64,000 nucleotides of DNA from Nymphaea colorata (taxonomy: Eukaryota > Streptophyta > Magnoliopsida > Nymphaeales > Nymphaeaceae): assembly GCF_008831285.2 (NCBI RefSeq), contig NC_045139.1, forward strand, positions 22,918,412 through 22,982,411, written 5' to 3'. Positions 55,340-64,000 of the stretch are shown piece after piece (positions within the stretch are counted from its first letter, which is position 1; every line of letters starts with the position of its first letter). The notes beneath the pieces are model-generated. The model saw only the letters and a program-made list of their open reading frames with translations. It was not told where the DNA came from and did not search any database. The position numbers and the translations under genes were made by a program.

Positions 55340-58300
55340 ATGTCTGCTGCTAATTCAACCACGTCTAGCTTTACTGCTCCTGCTTCTAATCCAAGAACTC
55401 AATGGAATGCATTTTCTAGCCTAGTCTCTATCAGGTTGAACAAAAACAATTATTTGCTATGGCATTCACAAATTACCAGTGTGATGAAAAGTCAAGGCTT
55501 GCTGAGGTACGTTAATGTTCTCTTAATGCCCCACCAGAATTTCTTGATGCTGATAAAACTAAGCCAAATGCAGAATATGACACATGGGAACATGCCAACC
55601 AGTTAGCCTTAAGTTGGATTATGGCAACTATGTCTGCACCTATTTTACCTCAGTTAATTTCCTACACCTCGGCCCGTCAAGCGTAGTGTGCCCTTGAACA
55701 ACAATATGCATGTCTAACTTGAGGATCATTCAGTTGAAATGTGATTTACAAAATGTGAAAAAGGGTGACATGATTATTGCTGATTACTTGAATCACGTTA
55801 AGTTTTTGCATGACTCTTTAGCTACTGTAAATCATGTGGTTTCTGATTCAGATCTGGTTCTCTATACTCTTAATGGCTTATTGGCTTATCTAGTGATTAT
55901 GAAGCGTTTATCACCATCGTTACCACCTTCAAACAATTACAAAGTTTTTTTGAAATCTTTTATATGCTGGTCATTCAATAAATCATCTTCGCATTCTTGC
56001 GCCACCATCATACAATAACAGCGACTCTTCCATTGTCACCTTTGTGGCCCAACATGGGCGAGGCCGAGGTAACTTCAACTATGTAGGTCGAGGTAACTTC
56101 GACTATGCAAGAGGTAGAGGAAGTGGTCGAAATGGTGGTCATAGTCGTAACTACAGCAATAATGGGCATGGAAACAATGACCCCAACACCAATTTAAAAT
56201 CCGCTCAAGGAATCATATATCAATACTGTGGCCGCAGAAATCATACTGCCTGCCAGTGTTATGATATACCAAAAACGTTTATGGCTATGGCACTTAATGT
56301 TGGAGCAAACACAAGTCTAACCAATAATGATGCATCTCCTTCAAATACAGCTGATGACAATCAAGAGTGGTACTCTGATACAGGAGCCACACACCACTTG
56401 ACCAACACCAATCAATCTATGCAAGGTATTGTTTCTTACTCTGGAGCTGATTTTGTTGTTGTAGGCAATGGAGAAAGACTTGCTATTAAAAGTATTGGTA
56501 ATATCTTGCTACCATCCAAAAATACTGCCTTTACCTTAAAGAATATCCTGCATGCATGTACTAACGTTACAAAAGAACTTACTTTCTGTGGCAAAGTTTA
56601 CAAAGGATAACTCTTGCAAAATGGAATTCACACCTCATGATTTTGTTGTTAAGAATATGCAGACGGGGGAGATAATACACAATGGACGTCTTAAAGATGG
56701 ATTATGTTTGTGGTTCAGTGCTCTTGGAGACATTGCAGCTGCTGGAGCAAGGAATAAAGTGCGACACAAAGGTTGCAAAAGTTACTGTTATGTTGCACAG
56801 AGAGATGTTTCTAGACATTCTGTAGGGGACTCTAATAAGTTATTTGATTTATGGCACACACGTTTGGGACATGCTAATGCTCATTTGATGAATAAGATGA
56901 TTGCATCAAAGTTAATTTCTGTTGATTTTGTGCATAAATATAAAGTGTGTTTTGTGTGTGTTTTAGTCAAGATGCATCAATTACCCTTTCCAAAAGCATA
57001 TTTCAAGGCATCCTCTCTTTTAGAAATACTTCATGCAGATCTATGGGGACCAGCTCCATGTACATTTAGGGAAGGGTACAACTATTATCTAGTGATTGTA
57101 GATGATTATTCACGATTTACATGGATTTTCTCTTTAGTCAAAAAATCAGAAGCTTTTGCTTGTTTTCAGAATTTTCACAAGATTGTTGAGCGGGAACTTG
57201 AACACAAAGTGAAAATCTTTCATAGTGATTCTGGTGGAGGATTCTTGAGTCACACCACATCAAAACGGTATTGTTGAGTGAAAGCATCAACATATTGTGG
57301 AAATGGGATGGAGTATCCTCATTCAGACAAGTATGCCCACATGTTTTTGGATTGATGCTTTCAAAATGACAGTTTACATTATTAATAGGTTACCTATAAT
57401 TGATATAGAAAAGGTAACACCATATGAAAAATTACTTGGTGAAAAACCTCAACTAGAGCATCTAGAAGTTTTTGGGTGCATGGTATACCTTCTTGCTAGA
57501 CCTCACCACAAATCCAAACTTGCACCAAAATCTTATGCTTGCATTGTCCTTGGGTATGCTAAATGTCATGAAAACTACATTTGCTATAACCCTTTAGACA
57601 AACGTGCCATCATATCTGGACATGTCTTATTTGATGAAAGTACATTCCTTTATTTAAGCACTTCACCACCGACCACAGCTAAAGAATTGTTCAATGCTTG
57701 TGTGCAATAAACCCGATCCACCAATAGTGAAGTCTCTAATTTTTTTGCCAAACCCTTTGAACCATGTGACCAAAGTCCCAGCAATGAAGGTACCGAGCCT
57801 AATCCTACTAGCATTGAAACCAATATTGAACACACTGAACCTCTTCATCAACCTGAACCTCAACCACCATCGTCCCATGCCAACCACATCAGAACTCACC
57901 CTATGATCACTAGATCTCAAGATGGGAGACGAAGACCCAAATTTTTCTCTTATATGCTCTTCACAAAAACAAGACTTGGGAATTGGTACCTTGTCAACCT
58001 CATTATAAAGTTGTGGGTTGTCGGAGGATATACAAGGTCAAACGACATGCAGATGGCTCTGTGACACGATTCAAGGCTGTCTTGTAGCCAAAGGGTGTAG
58101 TCAAAGAGAACGAATTGATTATTCTGAAACTTTCAGCCCAGTCATTAAACCAACTACTATTCTATTGGTGTTGTCTATTGCTACTAGTCAGAGGTGGACT
58201 ATTCACCAACTGGATGTTAACAATGTTTTTTTTTGCATGGCACACTAAAGGAAAAAGTATATATGAGCCAACTGCCAAGATTTGAGGACAATGATCATCC

Positions 58301-59372
58301 TGACTATGTGTGCAAATTGAAGAAGTCTTTGTATAGACTTAAGCAAGCCCTTCGAGCCTGATTTGGAAGCTTGAGTACGTATCTCATATCCAAAGGATTT
58401 GTAGGATTCAGATCTGATCTGTCTTTGTTCATATACACTTTGCCATCATGTATTGTGTATATTCTCATATATGTTGATGATATTATTTTGATAGGAAACT
58501 CCCCACTTGAGATACAGAACATCATCAATGAGATGAGTAACAAATTCTCCATCAAGGATTTGGGAAAGATCCATTACTTTCTTGGGATAAAAGTTGAATA
58601 TAATGGATCTGTACTTTATCTTTCACAAAAAAAAAAATACATAAACGACATCCTTGTTAGAGCTCAAATGGGAGAAGCCAAAGTTGTTGTCACTCATGCT
58701 GCACCTAACATATTTCTCTCAAGATTTGAAGGAGAAAAACTCAAAGACGAAACACTTAACAGAAGTGTTGTGGGTGCGCTACAATATGTAACTATCATAC
58801 ATCCAGACATTGCATTTGCAGTTAACAAGGCCTATCAGTTTCTTCATGAACTCACTAATCTTCACTGAACTCATGTGAAACGGATCCTTCACTATCTTCA
58901 AGGAACTCGAACTTATGGTCTACATATACGAGCATCTTCACATTGGAAACTTGAAGCTCATTCAGATGCTGATTGGGCCGGTCACCCTGATGACAGAAGA
59001 TCCACAAATGGTTTCGTCACTATGTTGGGAGGAAACATAATCTCTTGGGCATCAAACAAACAACACATAATAGCTCGTTCAAGTACAGAGGCAAAATATA
59101 AAGCCATGGTTGGAGCTACTACAGAGCTTACTTGGCTAAGGCACCTTCTTAACGACTTACAGGTTCCACTACATGAAGCTCCTATTTTAAAATGTGGTAA
59201 TCTGGGAGCCACCTATCTTGTAGCCAATCCTATCTTTCATGCTCGGACAAAGCATATCGAAATAGATTTTCACTTTGTTAGAGAGAAAGTCACTAAAGGA
59301 GAAATTCAAGTTGAGTTTCTCAAATCTGAATATCAAATAATCGATATTTTAACTAAACTGTTACCAGGGTAG
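55340..59372 (+). pseudogene. Copia D gag-pol polyprotein (broken)
   Basis: Gag starts near MSAANSTTSS (55340) with WNAFSSLVSIRLNKNNYLLW and LKCDLQNVKKGDMIIADYL. A knuckle YQYCGRRNHTACQC has its first Cys changed to Tyr (about 56220). The protease has an intact DTG (WYSDTGATHHL, about 56369-56401). GAG-pre-integrase has LWHTRLGHANAHL. The integrase keeps LHADLWGP and FHSDSGGGF (about 57030-57245). RT has [20 protein letters not shown] and YVDDIILIG (about 58470-58497). RNase H has SDADWAG, SSTEAKYKAM and ends LTKLLPG* at 59372. Breaks occur at about 55500, 55680, 56000, 56600, 57280, 57710, 58240 and 58866. Domains are well preserved individually, so decay is recent relative to elements B and C. 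Confidence 0.9.
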
Positions 59373-59426
59373 AGGTTTCATTTTCTCAAAGACAAAACTC
59401 ACTCTTGTTGACACAAGTATTGGTTT

Positions 59427-59434
59427 AAGGGGGC
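59427..59434 (+). other. Polypurine tract, copia element D
   Basis: AAGGGGGC immediately precedes the 3' LTR. Confidence 0.75.
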
Positions 59435-59768
59435 AGATAAAATAAAGATGGCTGAAGATCACGATGGAAGATTTTCTCCTAAAATCAAGCAGTTGGCTGA
59501 AGATCACATTGGAGGATCAATTCTTAAAATCAGCAATCAGCTGAGCACAAAGAGAAAAAATTTAAAATTCAAGAGTTACCTTGTTTATCTAAATCAAGAT
59601 CCATGATTATAGGATCTCTGTTGTAACTCCAACTATATATATATCAATAAAGGGCTCTCTCCAAAATCATTGAGAGAGAGTGAGAGTTTCCCTCTTGTTG
59701 TGGATGTAGGCTGAGTTTAGCCTAACCACGTTAAGTGCTTGTGTCTTTTGTTTTCTTCTCGTTTTTCA
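59435..59768 (+). repeat. 3' LTR of copia element D
   Basis: 334 bp, partner of 54040-54368. The first base pair is AG instead of TG. Confidence 0.9.
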
Positions 59769-59773
59769 AGATG

Positions 59774-60481
59774 GAGGAGACAATCTGCCAAAGTATTCAC
59801 ATAACATGAAAAGCAGATGAATAATCATCTGTTTCTGGAAAAAATCGAAGAAACTCATATACATGCCAATCACCATAAAAGAAATTGTCCCTTTTTCAAG
59901 CACGACCATAGACCGAAACTCAAAGCGTGCAACGCACCAACAGGTTAAATGATAAGGCCACCACACTCCAACTATCCAACCAAGGGAATTGCTGTCAGGG
60001 TCATTAAAAAACCAAGCATAGTGAAAATGGTGTTTAGTTAAACTGTTAAAATTTATCCTTGTCAGCATGGTATCAAGGAGCAAAATCATGTAAGGAATGC
60101 CATTAGCTAAGGATTGCGGAAGAGCTCACCTCACTGTGTTTCTCATGAGGCCTCTTACATTTCAGGTTGTGACCTTCATCCAATGTAGTGAGAAAATTTG
60201 GTTCAACCGGTAGCATAAGGTTACTTGCATAGGTTCCCCTTCTAACTTGCCCCTTAGGTGATCCGAGGACTCGATTTTCTTTGCCACTTGCAACCACGAA
60301 CACGGCACCCTTCACTGGCTCTATGGCATTCCTCCTCCACAAGATATGTCTGTCACATAGGTTAGATGTCATCTCATTATAGACTTTTGACAATGTCTTT
60401 CATTCATAAGTCGATTGTGCTTTGTATAGACTTCAAGCATGATTGCCATCTTGAGGAGATTTTCCTACTTCAAATGTGACC
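59774..60481. other. No gene recognised
   Basis: Spacer with a minus-strand open frame of 96 codons at 60103-60393 (VEPNFLTTLDEGHNLKCKRP). It has mixed composition but no domain I recognise and no splice context. It could be a gene relic; I do not call it. Confidence 0.4.
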
Positions 60482-60602
60482 TAAGAGGTCGTTTGATTGC
60501 ATTGGAACACCACAAAATAGAACAGACACGTTCTGTTTTGATAAAATCGACACAAATGCCAAACAGAGAACTGTCAAGACACACCGAACGAAGAACAGGG
60601 GG

Positions 60603-60610
60603 TATAAATA
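60603..60610 (+). promoter_or_regulatory. TATA box in E2 left terminus
   Basis: TATAAATA, 118 bp from the terminal base as in E1. Confidence 0.6.
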
Positions 60611-60627
60611 GTCGAGGTGTTCCAATG

Positions 60628-60651
60628 TGTTCCGTGATTTACCACGGAACA
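60628..60651 (+). other. Hairpin at expected transcription start of E2
   Basis: The arms TGTTCCGTG and CACGGAACA (9 bp) flank a 6-nt loop at 60637-60642. The loop starts 34 bp after the TATA box, identical to E1. The arm core GTTCCG/CGGAAC is shared, while the outer stem has decayed. Confidence 0.8.
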
Positions 60652-60762
60652 GCAGCACAACGCGTCGAAGGCCACAGACTCTCCCCGACCCCAACCTCTC
60701 CCGACCCTGACCTCTTCTTGCCCTCGCCCTTTCTCTTTCTCTCCTTCTCCTTCGTCTTTGCT

Positions 60763-60907
60763 CAAGCCGCTCCTTCTCCTTTGTCTTTGATCAAGCCGCT
60801 CCTTCTCCTTTGTCTTTGATCAGGCCGCTCCTTCTCCTTTGTCTTTGATCAAGCCGCTCCTTCTCCTTTGTCTCTACTCAAGCTGCCCCTTCTCCTCGGT
60901 CTCTGCC
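60763..60907 (+). repeat. 29-bp minisatellite, five units
   Basis: CAAGCCGCTCCTTCTCCTTT-type units begin at 60763, 60792, 60821, 60850 and 60879. It lies in the CT-rich leader of E2. The period is not a multiple of three, so it is not a coding repeat. Confidence 0.9.
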
Positions 60908-60910
60908 CCA

Positions 60911-61178
60911 TCGCTGCCCTAGCCCTTTCACTTTCTCTCCTTTTCATATGTCATTTTTGCTTTTTTTGTTTTTTTTTGTTAGGGAAAATCGTGCGATGGA
61001 GGAGAGGAGGAAGAGAAAGGAGGAAGAGAGGAGGAGGATGGGAGTCGCTGCCCTAGCCCTTTCTCTTTCTCTCCTTTTCATATGTCTTTTTTCCTTTTTT
61101 TGTTTTTTTTTTGTTAGGGAAAATCGTGCGATGGAGGAGAGGAGGAAGAGAAAGGAGGAAGAGAGAGGAGGATGGGAG
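60911..61178 (+). repeat. 134-bp tandem duplication in E2
   Basis: Units starting TCGCTGCCCTAGCCC at 60911 and 61045 share a T-rich middle and an AGGGAAAATCGTGCGATGGA stretch with GA-rich end. Few differences separate them. The open frames on both strands here are composition-driven. Confidence 0.9.
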
Positions 61179-61660
61179 GGAGAGCTCTTCACCGGCCGAC
61201 AGCCTAGGCACCTCCATCAAGCGGCAGAAAGGAGAGAAGGACGGAGAAGGACGAGGTTTCTTCCCGTCCTGCCGCAACCTGATGGTGTGGGTGGTGCTGT
61301 CTGGCAGCTCCGATGCCAGTGTGGGCACTGCTGCCGACCAGCTGATGGGAAGGGGAAAAACCCCTCCCTCCTCCTTACATTTTTCATGTATATGCTTACT
61401 TTTTTGTGCTTTATCTATGTTTGACTAGAATTGTCGTATGCAAACTTGAATTTTTTGAATTTATATGCTTTTTTGCTAGAATTTCTCATATGTGAAGTTG
61501 ATTTTTTCTCTACGCACATGAACTTAAGCATGTTTCTTTAAAACTGATCAGACATGTCATAAGTCTTATATTTCTGCTTTACAAATTTTTATTACATGGC
61601 TCAGTTTATGATTCTTAAGTTCTACTGGGTAGTTAACGAGATTGACTTTTATTTGGTGAG

Positions 61661-62103
61661 ATTGCTCCTCTTGTATTCCCAAGTGCAGTTGTAGCTTACC
61701 TAATTGGTCTTGCTGTATTCCCAACTGTAGTTACAGTTCTCAAGACTGCTCTTGCTGCTCTTCCCAATGTGGTTGTAGTTCAGCAAATTGTTCCACAAGT
61801 GCTGCTAAATGTAGATGCAACTTACTGGACTGCTCTTGCAGCATTTTCAAGTGTGGTTGCATTTCATCAGGCTGTTCTTGCTATAAGTCCAAGTGTTATT
61901 GTAGTCAACTAGACTGCTCTTGCTGCACCCTGAAAAATTGCAGTTTAATGGACTGCTCTAGATGTACCCCCAAGTGTTGTAGTTTACTGAAACGCTCTTG
62001 CAGTCTTAAGTGTAGTTGCAAATCACCAGATTGCTTTTGTTGTATGCCCAATTGCAGTTGCAGTTTACCAAACTGCTCTTGTTCTATGCTTAATTGCGGT
62101 TGA
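61661..62103 (+). CDS. Cys-rich repeat exon inside E2 (type-C G-gamma tail-like)
   Basis: From 61660 to the TGA at 62101-62103 one frame is open for 147 codons and has about 42 Cys (roughly 28%). It consists of some eleven units of 13-15 residues with pattern (D/N)CSCCxxxKCSCSxxx, for example CSCCSSQCGCSSAN and CFCCMPNCSCSLPN. Unit lengths change only by multiples of three, and Cys codons alternate TGT/TGC between units. Both suggest past coding selection. An AG at 61659-61660 after a T-rich tract could be the acceptor. No ATG precedes it, so it would be a last exon. Cys-rich tails of this style occur in plant type-C G-gamma subunits (AGG3/GS3/DEP1 group). The G-gamma domain itself is not in E2, so the identity is a suggestion. 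Confidence 0.5.
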
Positions 62104-62600
62104 AGTTTTGTTGCACTCTCAGGTGCACTTTGATGTAAATGACCATATTTTGGTGTTTTTAGTATTCTTGATGTAAACAATCGTTTTTTGGTATCTTTTA
62201 TATGTTTATGTAAATGATCCCAAGAATAGTATCTTTTGTAGTAATCCTATAAATGATCCCAGCAAATTTTTGTGTTCCTCATTTCCCCTTACAATTTCTA
62301 AATGTCGACGTTATGTTTTCTATGACTTGCAGAACACTTGATACATGAAGCATATCCATAAACCAATTACAATTTCTAAATGTCCATCTTTTGAGGTTTT
62401 TTATTGTTTTTTTGCTAAGGTTCATATTGATTATTAATTATGTAAAAAAAGTTGGAATAATAATATAAATAGATGGCAGCTCATGACGAATAATACGATT
62501 AGTAGCCAATATGTGTCAAATCACATTGAAGTCACACTCATAGTTTTGTACAGATATTATACTTTAGTTTGTATTGTTTGCAAATATTTCATCATTCAGT
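62104..62600. other. Downstream sequence of the Cys-rich exon, no gene recognised
   Basis: T-rich, 3' UTR-like DNA up to the E2 right terminal region, where AACAGA/GGACAG words begin at about 62600. Confidence 0.45.
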
Positions 62601-63149
62601 CTTCCTCAATGACACCGGATAGAACAAACGGTTTGAAAAGAACATAACAAACACCAAACAGGATAGACAGAACAAACAGAACTGGAAGACACGAACAAAC
62701 AAAATGGATAGATCGAATAAGATATAAACAAACGTCAGACAGGACGGACATAACAGACATATGCGAAACAAATGCCGGATAAGAATAACATAGTGTTCTG
62801 TTCCTAAAGTCATCAAACGGTGGACAATGAACATCATTGTCCATGAGGACATGACAGTAGTGTAATAGATAGAACGTCTTGTCTGTCATGTTCGAGTGGA
62901 CAGCAATCAAACAACCTCTAAAGGAACATCTGGTGCTTCTTTCGCCGCTGAGGGTAAAGGACGCGACAGGCAGGGAGCGAAGGGGTTCACTCAGGTTTTG
63001 TACAGGGGCACAAGCTGGGCCAATAGGAGGGTCAACTTCATCTGTCTAGGCCTTGTCGCTTCTCCTGAGGCACATCCTTATCTGGACTAGAAGGCTCTAA
63101 TCCAATATTCATTGGAATCCCACGACTTTTTTTTTAAACTACGGTCTGT

Positions 63150-64000
63150 TATGTACCGGAGGTGAAAGAAGGGAAAGTTATGGTTCCACACATGTAAGAT
63201 AGACTGAGAGGTCAAGCGACGCATGAGGACGGAGCCACCTGGATTGACTAGTCATCAATGTCAAGAGGGTTGGAAGGAGTGCCCTTCTCCTCCTCCTCGA
63301 GGTGCTTCAAGCTGCTAAAGCGGTTCAGCTGGAAACTGCTCTTACATGTATCCCGATTACACTTGTTATGCATATTTCTTTTTTTGGGCATCACTTCTGC
63401 CCACGGGAGGGGGACATCACTTCCTTTTTTGGAGGATTTTGGTTCCTTGTGCACCAATGGGCACCTCTCTAAAAGATAGGAATTGGTTTTGCATTTACAG
63501 TAGAACCTAATTCTGCCTCATAACAGATTTCCTGCATTAGTATGACATCAAGTTGAAAATTAAGAGGAACTTCAATGCACATGTGTACATAATCGACTCT
63601 TTGCGTCTAGACGCTAATGGGGTCAACCGTAACGAGGTTGTCATGTAGGGTTTTTGCTACACCTCATTCTAGAGGTTTGACACCAACATTGGGAGTTCAA
63701 CCCAAATAAGCACTTGGAGGTTAGTTTTTATCTCCATGTCCAGAGAGGGAGTCACTGGTTGACAACAAAGCTTTTGCCCATTACCTTCCAAGCCTTCTAC
63801 CTCATGACGAGCCACATATCATCCGCTTCTGCAAATCTGACTAGGAAATCACCTTTTCCTAGGGCGATGAACTGGGGTGGGAGGGATGTCTTCCATGATC
63901 TCTTCAAAGCCTTTGAACTAAACTTAGATTCAACAGTAACTCTCTTTGTTCGATAAAAGAAACACCCTAGAATTGACCATTGAAATGGTTCTTTCATAGC
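63150..64000 (-). pseudogene. LINE ORF1-like (DUF4283-type) fragment
   Basis: On the minus strand from the right edge: PFQWSILGCFFYRTKRVTVE, then KRSWKTSLPPQFIALGKGDF, LVRFAEADDMWLVM. This resembles the DUF4283 domain at the start of plant LINE ORF1/gag-like proteins (xxxLxxxWxxxxPxxFxxLGKGxFxxxF). After stops, a VHMCIEVPLNFQLDVILMQ stretch (about 63528-63585) resembles the following region. 63248-63457 is a basic frame. The fragment runs off the window, and several stops show it is not functional. Confidence 0.4.

Larger units (their letters stand above)
54040..59768 (+). mobile_element. Ty1/copia retrotransposon, structurally complete but mutated (element D)
   Basis: 5.7 kb with LTRs (54040-54368, 59435-59768), an intact primer site, a polypurine tract and near-matching 5-bp flanks (AAATG at 54035-54039, AGATG at 59769-59773). 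The LTRs differ by roughly two dozen changes, so it is moderately old. All copia domains are present in order on the plus strand, but the polyprotein is split by stops and frameshifts. Confidence 0.9.
60485..62918 (+). mobile_element. PIF/Harbinger-type non-autonomous element E2 carrying a Cys-rich frame
   Basis: 2434 bp with the same terminus as E1, GAGGTCGTTTGAT at 60485; the right end is its inverted form with one mismatch (AACAACCTC, ending 62918). TAA target duplications lie at 60482-60484 and 62919-62921. The TATA box, hairpin and right terminal ~190 bp match E1 in position and sequence. The interior is different: a CT-rich leader with a 29-bp minisatellite, a 134-bp tandem duplication, and a Cys-rich repeat frame. 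No transposase is present. Confidence 0.8.

Noticed and set aside
60103-60393. 96-codon minus-strand frame
   Set aside because: No domain, no splice signals, no neighbouring gene context; could be a retroelement or gene relic.
61905-62180. Minus-strand Gln/Leu-rich repeat frame opposite the Cys-rich exon
   Set aside because: It is interrupted upstream by stops, and the sense frame is longer, fully open and has frame-keeping indels. It is also the reason the Cys-rich call is held at moderate confidence.

Overview
This is a plant nuclear window, most likely from a seed plant. It is AT-rich, has long AT/CT/AC microsatellites, introns with GT..AG borders, and several plant retrotransposon lineages. 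It also holds fragments of plant gene families: an FLZ zinc finger, a phytocystatin, and a Cys-rich tail resembling type-C G-gamma subunits. There are no operons, CRISPR arrays or rRNA genes, and no complete single-copy gene is certain. Most of the window is transposable elements of different ages, many nested.

Layout. 1-2018 is the end of a long LTR-like repeat that recurs inverted at 12028-17693. 2879-18298 is an old Ty3/gypsy chromovirus with a CAACT target duplication. It is interrupted by a reverse-oriented Ty1/copia element (5340-10399), by a fragment with an Athila/Tat-type primer binding site (10768-12027), and by the inverted LTR-like block. 18528-27371 (minus) is the main host-gene candidate: at least six exons with good splice sites, a decayed phytocystatin just beyond its last recognised exon, and a hAT element (25128-26352, TSD GTTAACAC) in an intron. 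27772-30639 is a compact LTR retrotransposon (TSD GGAAG) that keeps gag, protease and a terminal chromodomain but has lost RT, RNase H and integrase. Two Tourist-like MITEs lie at 31383-31705. 32122-36488 is a decayed copia element (TSD GCTAA), followed by a LINE pol fragment to about 38730. 38731-46421 is AT-rich DNA with no gene I can recognise.

The most interesting part is a pair of related PIF/Harbinger-type DNA elements: E1 (46425-50753, TSD TTA) and E2 (60485-62918, TSD TAA). Both start with the same 13-bp terminal sequence. Both have a TATA box exactly 118 bp inside the left end and a hairpin whose 6-nt loop starts exactly 34 bp after the TATA box. Their right ends share about 190-200 bp. 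The interiors differ: E1 carries the last exon and 3' UTR of an FLZ zinc-finger gene, and E2 carries a 147-codon Cys-rich repeat frame. I see no transposase in either. They look like a gene-capturing, non-autonomous Harbinger family with a built-in terminal promoter.

Between E1 and E2 lie a minus-strand LINE fragment (about 52290-53760) and a complete but mutated copia element (54040-59768). The window ends in a minus-strand LINE ORF1-like fragment (about 63150-64000). All family assignments come from reading motifs by eye; no database search was possible.
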